From positions 10,664,001 through 10,728,000 of the forward strand of contig OZ199840.1 in NCBI GenBank assembly GCA_964304625.1: a DNA stretch of 64,000 nt. The letters are read 5' to 3'. The notes beneath the pieces were generated by a model. The model was not told the DNA's origin, searched no databases, and was given only the letters and a program-made list of their open reading frames with translations. Origin of the DNA: Kudoa neothunni (lineage: Eukaryota; Cnidaria). Below are positions 35,748 to 46,550 of this stretch, piece after piece; position 1 is the first letter of the stretch, and every line of letters begins with the position of its first letter. The position numbers and the translations under genes are program-made.

Positions 35748-37346
35748 CTAATCTCCCTCTTCGATCAAACGTTCAAGTGCAATGCTTTCTTTTAGGGGTT
35801 TCTTCTTTGGCCTAGTTTCTTCGAAAAAGCAGGTGACATCCTTAGGTTCATGTAGTCCCCGATAATGAGAAGCTTGATCGAAGAATTCGCCATCAAGACT
35901 TGCTCTTCGTTTATTTTCTGCCTCAATCACATGTTTGGTGGAAGGTAGGGCCAAAACTTTGATCACGCCATTTTCAATCCCATAATTGAGGCTGGACGTG
36001 TTAGGTATGTCGGTGGCGGCAACAACGCAACCGGTTCGATCAGCCAGTTCTTGGTGGGTTTCCAGTGAGTAGACAGCACGCAAAAAGGCCTTCACAATAC
36101 TCACAGGATTGGACGTGGAACCATCAATTTTTGCGTACAAATTCTGTATCCCAGTCAATTTGCATATATCGCAGATGGTTCGTTGGGCTATTAATCCATA
36201 TCCTAATAAAAGAATTTTATTAACAAATAAATTAACAATCGACACCAGGCATCTCATTGTTCCCTTTTTGTTGGTATCATTTACCTCTGGGACGTGGATC
36301 CAGCGCCACATAGGTGTTATTAAACTTGGCAGCTACCGAGTGTATAACTGTCACAGAAATACGTCAATATATAGACATCAATAATTAAGTCAATTTTTAC
36401 TTGTATGACCATCATAAATTGGAACATGATAAAGATTTTCGATAGCTTTATTTCTAGCCTAATAAAAATTCATTCAACGACAATTAATAAAGATAGGTCA
36501 TAATCGAACTGTGACAAAGTTGCATACCATTTGAACAGCCTGCATAACTCTTGGGGATACACAATCTCCCAACCCTAATGCCCCCTTTCCATTGCCAACA
36601 ATAACAGCAACTCTATAGACCAACAATTTTCGTTCTCTCATCATTAATCGTGCTCTTCTAACCTAAATGATTGATGATGGTACATGTATTTGAGTGTGTT
36701 CGCCGCAAGTAATATTCGATAGTTGAATGAATAATACTCGAATAACTGAACTTTGGTATTCACGGAATTCATCTAAACAAACAACTCTTATTCTGAACAT
36801 TTTTATTTTTGTTCGATACCATCTCCTTCTATCTCCACAGGGTATCCAACGTTTCTACCAAGTAAACTTTTGTTTGTGTAACCGCTGATATTCAATGTTA
36901 GATTGTGTGGAGTTAAAAAGGTATCGATATCGTTGATTGTTTTCAATGCTACAGTAGGACCATTAGAAAAGAAGTTGTTATTTTGTGTAATTTAAACATT
37001 CTTCTGATTGGATTACGTTTTCTTTGTTCCGAGGCAACCATAGAACACATTTGATCCTTGATATCGTTTGGCATAGGGATAGCTTTGTTGAGACCGATCC
37101 ATTGAACTTTTTCTGTGCCTAATGAATCGAAATTGTCTATATCTGCTTTTGATAATACACTTATCTGATACCAAATCTAATATGATCTATTTCTATTGGT
37201 GTGAATGATTTCTTTTTACGGTGGCGTTTCGAATAATTAAGACCTCCAGTTGCACATTTCCATAATTGTTTATAGACATCCCCTGCTACAGACACCCTCG
37301 AAGTTGTTGATAAAAGTCTTATTTGTGTTTGGCTAAAGAACCGCAT
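35748..37346 (-). CDS. MRPS5: mitochondrial small-subunit ribosomal protein S5 (uS5m)
   Basis: Eight exons join to 392 residues. uS5m sits near the mRNA entry of the mitochondrial small ribosomal subunit. The start (MRFFSQTQIRLLSTTSRVS) is Arg/Ser-rich without acids, as expected of a mitochondrial presequence. The S5 double-stranded RNA-binding fold appears as VAVIVGNGKGALGLGD and NKAIENLYHVPIYDGHT. The C-terminal half follows with GYGLIAQRTICDICKLTGIQ, NLYAKIDGS and ETHQELADRTG, matching human MRPS5 closely. Exons: 37346-37172, 37145-37017, 36948-36820, 36772-36738, 36662-36528, 36458-36401, 36347-36285, 36202-35748. Intron 1 is 26 nt. The gene is divergent from PPP1R21, with 495 bases between the starts. 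Confidence 0.95.
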
Positions 37347-37841
37347 TCAAACTCAATTTTAAAATTTTACTCTATTTGTGCGCATGCGTTGAATATAATT
37401 TTTTTTCTCTTTATGAACAGAACCACATAAAGTGTATTTTAATTTTTTATCCCATTAAAAAAATATTTTTAACAATAACAATTCAGTTATTTATTTTCAT
37501 ATTTAGATATGAATGTCTGATATGGATATTATCAATAATGTCATTTTATCAATGATAAATTATTTACAATACAAACATAAGTGAGACAAAATCCCAAAAC
37601 CCTCATTAAATAATAATTATAACGCAAAATAGAAGAACAAAATTGATTGTTCTCACAACTAAAAAATGCATATTTAATGTTGAATAATCCATCACCACGT
37701 ACATAGACTAATTGGGGTGCAAAATGAAAGAATCATGTGCCAATGATTAAGCTATTTTGTGGAGATCTGTCATTTAAACGATGATTAATAAAATGATCTA
37801 ACGACGACGACAACGACGAATGCCATCGCCTCGGTTTATTG
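37347..37841. promoter_or_regulatory. shared divergent promoter interval MRPS5 / PPP1R21
   Basis: The 495 bases between the two start codons are AT-rich with no open frame or repeat. Both genes must be transcribed from here, so a bidirectional promoter is likely. No specific core elements can be named with confidence. A short CGACGA-rich stretch at 37801-37822 lies just before the PPP1R21 start. Confidence 0.5.
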
Positions 37842-40372
37842 ATGGCCGATCGTGTTGATTCCACTGTCAGCAGTAAAAAGTATCTAGAGCTGGCGTTCGA
37901 ATACAGCAAACTCAAAGATAAATTTAAACAACTTGGTGTGTTGGGACAGCGTATAATTGGTGAGAAAGAAAGTGCTGTGGCCGATGCTGTGCAGATTGAT
38001 CGGCAATTACGCCAAGCAAATCAAGAAAACGAAACACTAAAATTTCATAACAACCAATTGACAATTCGAATCAATGTACTGCAAGATGAATTGAAAGCAT
38101 TACAGCAACAACGTTTTGAAGTTGATCAACGTGATGCGGTGAGGGGATCGAGGGTGTTTTCCACTGCCACCACCTCAACCATAGAAAGTGGAAGTGGTTA
38201 TCCTCTAAAACCCACTGTTGGTGATCTCAACGACGGTATCAACACATTTGTGGAGGTAACCAAACAGCAGGTGGCAAGCATGGCGAGTGAAAATGAACAA
38301 CTTGTTCAAACAATCCAAAGTATGCGGTCGGAGTTCGATGTGGAGTTGGCTGAGAAAACCAACCAGATCCAACAACTTCAAAATCGACTCACCGATGCCG
38401 AGAAACAATCATCAACCACTGGTGAGTGTCTGGTTTCATCAATCTGTAGAAAGGTATCCACTAGTCACAATTTCTTCGGTAGAAAATCCGTTGTGAACAG
38501 TGTGAATGCTACCTTCCACGGCAGCAGCACTTCGCCACCTCACAAAAATGACCCCTCACTCAAAGTCTGCTCCACAACAACCTCAAAAATATTTGATCCT
38601 CGCTATACAGAACTTCATTTCCACATGGTGCCCAGCAGAATTTCATTAAAAAAAATAAAAAGCAGCGAACGGATTATCATCAATTGTTTGGAATCGTTTG
38701 TGGGTGTGATTCAACATATTTGCACGGATGTATCGGAAACAATTCGCAATTCCTCACAATCCACCGCCCACAGTGGCCTGCAATATTACGATTTCTCCAC
38801 TGCTCTATCACTCGTGCAAATGGCTTCAACTGCCATTGATGAATATGAGCAGGTGTCTGCATTCAATCGAAATCGATTCATTTTGATCTATGGTGTTATT
38901 AACAAATGTTGCACTGCGTTGGAAATGATTGAAAAATTGCTGGAATTTCATTTCAGTCATTTGACCCCCGCCGATTCTTCCAACTCATTAGACTCGTTTA
39001 AACCACAGAGTTCCCCCAAATTATACCTACTACACACAATACAAAAATATCTCTCTATTGTTGGTATTTCATTCAAGAATCTACTCGCTCCAGACTCAAC
39101 TACTACCACTACCACTACTACTACTACTACTACTACATATGACAACCAACATTATATCATCTTTAAAGAAATTCATAACATGTTGAAACTTTTTGTTGAC
39201 TATTTAAATGGAACACTCAATAGCATCGTCATTGATAGTAATAGCAATTCCAATAACACAATGGAAGACCATTTGGTAGGGATGAATGATAATGCCACTT
39301 CCACTTCAAATCAACAACTTTATCTGACCTTGAACTCATTGTTGAAAACAAGAGCTACTTATATGATCGATGTGGTCAACATGTTCACTCTGGTGGTAGA
39401 AAACGAACAAGATATGCTTCAAAATTATGGGTGGTTTTCTAGCCACATGGCCATTATCAATGCTCCCTCTCAATCCCATAACTTAACTAATAGTGAAGTT
39501 ATGACAATGAATGCTTTCGAAAAAATCACTCACGCCATGAACACCACCAACATTCAGCTCAAAACCGCTCATCTAACTGTCGTTGACCGATTGATTCCTT
39601 CTATAGTAGGCAACGCATCCACATTAAATGATGCCTCAAATTCGACTGACAAGAATAATGTTCATTGTGTGAAATCGTTGAAGGAAAATTATCTACAACT
39701 ACAAAATCAGCTTATGACCACCATTAAAAAGTTGGATGAAGTCACCAATACCAACGAACTACTACTATTCAAACTCAAGACTTCAACTCCTCCCGATCAT
39801 CCCCCAACTGCGGCGCCCAATTACAACCCTAACTCTTGTTCTTATGTGGTTTCCGATCAAAATCTGCCAACAAATGAAGTATATTATTGTGCTCTCAATC
39901 TTTTGGAAATTACCTTATATTTCCCATAATATAACTTTAATGTCAATCAAATTGGTTGATTGATAGATAAATTGTTAATACGACTAATCCGCGGGTGTGA
40001 TTAATGATGTCGTCATCTATCATTTGTGTAATTATGCTTCAAATATATATATATATATATATATAGGTATTAGACGAGCTGAAGGATTATGTCCAACAAC
40101 GAGTCTCCTTTTATCAAAATGAACATCGTAAAATATTAAGCCATATTTGTGTTCTATTGTCCGACTGGCGAGCTATGAAATACCAACTGGAAGAGTGCCA
40201 AAAAAACCTAAAATTCACCACTAACGAGGTCACGCGCTATAAAAACGAATACGCCTCATTATCAGCTCATCTAATGAGCATGAAAGAATCCTATGAGAAA
40301 AATGTGGTTGAACTCACCGAAAAACTTTCATTAACTATGACCACTCATGCTTCACATAAAAACAGAAAATAG
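37842..40372 (+). CDS. PPP1R21: PPP1R21 (KLRAQ / TTKRSYEDQ protein)
   Basis: Two exons (37842-39878 and 40067-40372) give 780 residues, the length of human PPP1R21. That protein belongs to the endosomal FERRY complex, which binds active Rab5 and mRNAs. The N-terminal KLRAQ region is clear (YLELAFEYSKLKDKFKQLGV, then coiled coil with LTIRINVLQDEL). The central TTKRSYEDQ region begins near SKIFDPRYTELHFHMVPSRI. The C-terminal coiled coil carries NEYASLSAHLMSMKESYEKN, matching the human SYEDQLSMMSDHLCSMNE region. A run of Thr codons (39100-39136) encodes about 12 consecutive Thr. The first exon is 2037 bases without an intron, unlike its finely split neighbours. The intron ends in an AT microsatellite that forms the 3' splice site. 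Confidence 0.92.
39100..39136 (+). repeat. (ACY)n trinucleotide run encoding poly-Thr
   Basis: Tandem ACT/ACC codons lie in frame within PPP1R21 exon 1. The run is flanked by low-conservation sequence, so it is a likely site of length polymorphism without frame loss. Confidence 0.9.
40043..40066 (+). repeat. (AT)n microsatellite abutting the PPP1R21 3' splice site
   Basis: The intron's final bases are an AT run ending ATATAG directly before exon 2. There is no pyrimidine tract. Confidence 0.85.
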
Positions 40373-41569
40373 TCACCAATTTTTGTAGACGACTATTTTT
40401 CCATTCCTTTTACATTTTTTTACTGTATCTGTTTTTATTTTTGAATATAATTAATTTTTACTCACAAGTTGAATACAGATTAATTTTTTGGGGATCCGCT
40501 ATATTTATTTTTATATTTTTTCCTGGCTGCAAATAGCAAGTCAGTTGTGGAAAAATAAATGTATGAGCGCGCGCGTGATACCAACCACATGCCTTTTATT
40601 GTAATATCATTAGATTGATTTATATAATTATTTGATTCGCATTGGTTACATTTTAGCATTGTTTGGGAAAGTTCTTTTTTCATAGATATGCTATCCTATA
40701 AGCAATATTGATTCTATAATTCACTAAAATTATTGACAAATAATCATTGATCGATGCAGAAAAAGTATTTCTTTATTACAAACCACGTGAAAATGTTAAG
40801 AGAGAATGAAATTCATTTAAAACGAAAAAATCAAAGCTCGATACCTATTACCATATGTATAAATGTGTTGCAATGACCATAAAGACTTTTACCTATTTGT
40901 TAAAAATAAACTAGATGAGTTTATCCAGAATTTTTCCGCGAGATCACTTTTTGAAACAATTAAAAATCTTACTTATTGAATCGAATGATTTTTAATTATC
41001 TAAGAGGAAGTTAAAAAAAACGAACACATTTGTTTAAACTATGTAAGATAAATTATTTAAATATTGGCAACCTAAATGGAATTAAAAGAAACGTACAAAA
41101 TTACATAACAATTAAAGGTATTGGAAGGAGTTTTACAGCAGAGAAAAACGCAAAGATCGCTAATATTGAATTCTGAAATAATGCTCGATAACTGAGATAA
41201 GATATCTCATAAGGGATGTAATCGGATTGATCCAGCGATAAAGATATTTAGAAATAAATATTTGATATCTGAACAGATCAAAAGAAGGACAGGGAATGAT
41301 TTCGAGATAGACCAAAGTAAAGGAATTGATCTCGTGGTAAAAAATAAACAGGATTTTATTAGGGTTTCTATGCTTGTTATCAAGTATCACTCGTTTTTAG
41401 AATTTTATCATTACTTTTTTGTTTTTCATTAGAGAATTTGAAGTTTATTAAAATTTCATAATATAATAAAGAACAATTATACTGAATTCAGTAATTTTAT
41501 TTGTAACTGGTAGTGTTTACTTTTTTAAAGTTAAGAAAAACAATTCATTGGATTCATACATAAAAAAAA
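40373..41569. other. intergenic, AT-rich
   Basis: The 76-codon frame at 41160-41390 (minus) has an opposite-strand reading of similar quality and no recognised motif. No gene is called. The interval leads into the hAT relic. Confidence 0.4.
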
Positions 41570-42980
41570 TTTGGTTGGGAGATGCCACAAAACCCGTCAA
41601 CAATAACCAATATAATTAAATCAGAAGCCACCGAGAATTTTTGAAATGAAATTATAAAACAAATTCAATAGAAATATGAAGAAGACAAGAGCTTTACGGA
41701 GATTATAGACGAATGGACTTGTAGCGCTCTAAAATGGTTCATGACTGTTGTCTTGGCATCCAATGTTAAAACAATGTATTGAAGATAAGCTGTTCGAATT
41801 CAACATTAACGTTGATTGATTGGTCGCCGTTGTTTCAGATGGTGCATCGGTTGTGGAAGCTTTTCAGAAAAGTATTCCCTGCATAACACAAGTTTGTTTC
41901 TCTCATGGGTTCATTTGGCGATCAAAGGGGTTATTGGGAGTGATAACGATGATTTATCAGATGTTGATTCAGAAACTATTCTTGATGGTAGCTTATTGTG
42001 CATAATATTTGTTACATTTATAACTAGGTAATTATCCAGGAGCTATGTTTCGAATGAAAAAAATGATAAACATTTTCAAACATTCGCCATTGCCACAGGA
42101 GAATTTAGATAAAAGCAGGCTCAGTGAAAATAAAAAACCCCTGTGTATAATCGTATAATCACCCATGTAGAAACCAGATGGAACAGCCTCTACGATGCAG
42201 TGGAGAGATTTTTAGAATTATATCTGTAGATAACGAAAGTTTTATTGGAAGAAAATTCGAGAAGAAATTTTGTAATTTATTAACATTAATTTTGATATTT
42301 GGATAAAACAAATAGAGTATCCATCTGCTTTAGACATAATTCTTCTGGAATATATAAAAATATCATTGCTCACCAAAGTTCTTGTATCAAAAGTATTATC
42401 AAAGGAAATAGTCAATTATAAAGATACGGACGCAATTTTTGAATTTGCCTTAAACAAATTATATCAACAAGACGACTCACATATGTCACAACAGTTGTTT
42501 TTTCATTGGATCACAGAATCAGAGAACGCTGAAACGTTGTTTTGGCAACTATTGTTTCTTATTCAAATAATAGTTACGAATTTAGTAATAAAAGTCGACT
42601 TTCTTATTGCAGTGAAGAGGACTGTTATAATTTTACACAGCAGAAATATGCGAGACTATTTACATCAGAAAACAATGTTGACATTGGGGACGTTCCACAT
42701 CAAGACCTTCATTCTGAGTTTCAAAGTTTCATAGCTTCAAGTAAAAATGAGAAAATCATAAAATCCCCAATTCTAAATTCTTTAAAGATTTTTTAGCTTG
42801 AAGGATATTTAAATGATGACCTTAAATTACTAAAAAATGCGCTTGAAAGTGTACAACCCTCTAGCGTCCTGTCTGAGAGGGCAATATCAATTGCCGGAAA
42901 CTTTTTGATAAAAAGAAGGGTTAGAATTGGTGATGAGCTGCTGGATGTGCTTATGATTTTATCTGGAAAAAGTTAATATT
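41570..42980 (+). pseudogene. hAT-superfamily transposase relic
   Basis: Two hallmark regions of hAT transposases are visible. One is the RNase-H-like core segment VAVVSDGASVVEAF followed by QVCFSHG. The other is the C-terminal dimerisation region, with ALESVQPSSVLSERAISIAG then NFLIKRRVRIGDELLDVL. Between them, THVETRWNSLYDAVERF matches the conserved TRW(N/T)S motif. Numerous stops and frame changes make it inactive. Terminal inverted repeats could not be identified with confidence. Confidence 0.7.
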
Positions 42981-44556
42981 TTCGTGAAATAAAAACTATT
43001 ATAACAAATTAATCAGTTTATTTATTTTATTATCTTCTTAAACTTGTTTAATTAAAGCATATTTGGTGTAATTATATATTTTTTAATTCATATAATTTAT
43101 CTTCTAGTATCAATTGATGCAGTGTATTAAACAAAGGATGATTTAAACAATTTTCCATTCTATCACATTTTTACATATATTGGTAATGGTAAAGTATGCG
43201 GCACCTGAAAACGTCCTCTTGCGCATGTTTTTTTCGAATTTCTTTTTTCACTATAATAAAAATACTTTTAGAAATTCAGAAAGTGGACCTTGATATTGTA
43301 AGATTTTTTTTAGTTTATAATTTTTGTTGTTGTGTTTTATATTAGAAATTAAGAATTTATTCTATTTTTATTATTATAATTCAGAAACCTAATTTTATAA
43401 AATAATAAACTTTGGTTTTTTGACCATGTAGTATCTGTAATAATTGAAAAAAAATATTAGGCTAAATTTATATTGTTTTATAAGTTTTTTTATATGTCAA
43501 CATTTGGTAACAATAAATTCGGCAAAATATACTAATTAAGAATACTACGTGGTACACACATAATATGCTAACTGGAGTGGTTGTTTATATTGGTTCACTT
43601 ATAATTGATTAAAACTAATAAATTTATAGAAATAACAATTTTTGGATTGGATAGTAACAAAATTTTTACGTTAACTGAATATTATATTAAACACCCACGT
43701 AAGAATTCCTCTAATAAAATTAAGAAAATGCATTTTGAGAGCACGTGGTTTTCTTTACGTATTTAAACTATTCACATTAAAAAAAACATGTATAGATAAA
43801 TATGAAGCGTAACCAACTTATGAGTGATTATCAAAACAAATTAGAGAGCAGTTCAACGTTTGTTGGAAAATGATAGAGATTACACGTGTATCCGACTGCG
43901 TTCGGATGAAAAATTCTTAAAATTTTGAAATTATTATTTTGAGATGGATATTGCCAACCTAATATGTTTTTTGTACTATTCAATGGTGGTGTAATCCTTT
44001 ATTGAAAATAACATTAATTGTTTATAAAAACAATAATTACGAGGTGTTGTGTCGTTTAAGTGTGTGTCTTATTCAAGCGTAATTTAAAAAATACAACAGG
44101 TGGAATGCGTCAAGCTTTATAAAAATATAAGAATAATTTTAATGTGATTCGACACACTATTCTACATTATATATTGGCTTGAAAAAAAATTTAATTGGTA
44201 TCGGGGCAATCCTAAAAAAACGGTGTCATATCTGTGTTCGTCAAAATGATAGAAAACCGAGAACTACTTGCCTTAACCGCTTAAAATCCTTTTGAAAATA
44301 ATGTTCCAATACTACATGTAATAATTGCTCTCGAAATTAAATATTTAAAATAGTATGCTACAAAATAAACCAAATTAACCGCCCTGGGTCCATTGGGCCC
44401 CAGGCGTGTGTTCGAGTAAAGTTTTTTGCGCGTTAGAAATTTTAAATAACTACATAGTTAAACAAAATTTTAATAAATAATAAGTTTAATTCTTATATCT
44501 CGATTAATTCACCCAACATTGACAATAAATTGGGCAAGATCCGTTTAGATCAAGAT
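42981..44556. other. intergenic, AT-rich; possible piggyBac C-terminal scrap
   Basis: Near 44214-44283 one frame reads KKRCHICVRQNDRKPRTTC, which fits the cysteine-rich C-terminus of piggyBac transposases. A TTAACCGCCCTGGGTCC motif at 44383 resembles a piggyBac terminus. The two are not arranged as one clear element. Confidence 0.35.
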
Positions 44557-45340
44557 CAGGGATCTCAAAACTTTTTTTTTTCGTGGACCCCCTTCAGAGA
44601 TGTCATTAAAAATAGAAAAGTTTTTATAGTTTTCCGACTGTAACAACTAGAAATATCTGCGATATACCCTATTAATATTCGGCTTCCAATATAAAGTACA
44701 ATGTGAAATTATACTAATCGAAAAAATATCTTATATTAACGATGGAACATCAAATTATATCGGAAAAATTGCAGCTACTTGTAAATTTACCACAATGAAT
44801 CTGTTTTTAAACATAAATCACATTCAATAGGCCTCCCGAATTGGGTCGCTTATATATGATTATTATTACATACTATCGCACAAAAAAAACTAAAACGGCA
44901 GATTTCAAGATTAAATTACATCGTATATAGAGAAGTTAATATGGATATCTTAATCTTTACCTCAAGAGAGTGTTCCATAGGTTGAGGACGAATGAAACGT
45001 TTTCAAAGTATCAACAGGGATTTGAAGGGGTAATTGCTGATTATTATAATTATTTTCGGAGCTTATGAAATTTTGATTCAAATCAATCTTAAAAATAGGA
45101 CTTATCATACTTAGTCAATTATATAATTAATGTAAACTATCTTTATTGTGGTATGCTAGTGATTATTTAAGTTTAAGAAAAAGAACTCTAATGAATTCGT
45201 TAATTTTCTATGAACTTCAAAGAAAAAACATAAATTACAATGTAATAAAATTGAGAAAATGATTCCAACTTAAAAATGAAAATCAAGCAGAAATGTAAAA
45301 AATGTAAAAAACGTAAATCAACCACTTTGGAAACCCCCGG
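44557..45340. mobile_element. hAT-like non-autonomous element (tentative)
   Basis: The left end reads CAGGGATCTCAAAACTTTTT with GTGGACCCCC downstream. The right end read inward is CCGGGGGTTTCCAAAGTGG. Both resemble hAT (Charlie/Buster type) termini in base order. The flanking octamers do not match, and the interior is non-coding, so the limits and the pairing of the two ends are uncertain. Confidence 0.35.
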
Positions 45341-46550
45341 TTTGGATATATATTTCTCAAATACATGATACAGACAATAAAATCGATATAGCAAATATTG
45401 GACGAATTTCGACCACAACAAACGTTCAGTAATTCTAGTTTAATTTAAAAATAGGTTTACTGTTTATCCTATTAATACAGTTATAAAAACTTAAATTTTG
45501 TGTGAGAAATGCGTTTACACATTCACTTTCAGAGAACAGCAGCTATAATAGAGAATAACTTTAAATTATAGGACAAACAAATCAAACCTTTGAACTTTTT
45601 AGTATTAAACATTATTATACTCACACTTCATATTCACTTGGTATTGCCGCAAATGGAGAATTAAGGTATGCTAGGTGTTCGCCGAGTTAATCTGTCGATT
45701 TTATATTAGGATAATTATCACATTTAATCCGTTAATCCTATGTTGTTTAGAATTAATTTTGTAATTTGGAGGATGGGATCACAGAGAGTGTAATTTTGCT
45801 AGCAGCAAAACACACTTGACAATTAAATAATCAAATATATTTTAGACTAAAGTGTGAGTTAATGCGTTATTAACATGCAAGATTTGGTCGGATTAAAAAC
45901 AGCATACGCGCAAGCGTATTTGGCAATTGGACTTAAACTGGATCATTCTAATGAGTTTGGTCAGTTTTTTATTACTTACGGAACAATTGCGCAATAGGAT
46001 CAAGCTGATATTTGTTAATTGAGAATCAAAAACGCACTAGCAATTAATAGTAGTACTTATTGAAAATTAGTATTTGGACGACTTTTTGAATCGAATGGTT
46101 GGTTCTTTGATTGGACACAGCATGCTTATGGAACATGCGCAAAAAACCTATTCGCAGTTCACAACTAGTTCACAAACGTCTCAAACCACACGGCCACCAT
46201 TGATAGGTATTAATCTCGTCACAAATCGCAAGCGACCACCCGAGTGATTTATAGATTAACTGTCGAGATTGCGTGATTACGCTAGTTTCATCTAAACGAG
46301 AAGAGTTAATGTGAGTTTTTGTTTGTGGTGGGTGGCGTTTGTGTGGGGGTGCGTTAAATTCGATTTGCGCCCACATTATTTTCATTGATTTGTTTGGTTA
46401 GACATAATACTAATATAGGAATGAAAAATCCGATGAATCCCAAACCAATTTCACATACAGTGATACCGATATCGCGTCGGCGAATCCTCAGAGTATTGTC
46501 AATTTGAATTTGTAAAATTGTTCTCACCCTCCAAAACCATTGATAAATCA
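45341..46550. other. intergenic; two ambiguous short frames
   Basis: A start at 45876 reads MQDLVGLKTAYAQAYLAIGL and is vaguely MIT-like, but it could not be spliced onward. A minus frame (46354-46617) contains a hydrophobic stretch, but it overlaps the next gene's 5' end and lacks partners. Confidence 0.35.

Noticed and set aside
45876-46010. MIT-domain-like start (MQDLVGLKTAYAQAYLAIGL)
   Set aside because: No in-frame continuation through a plausible intron was found, and the resemblance to spartin or spastin MIT domains is slight.
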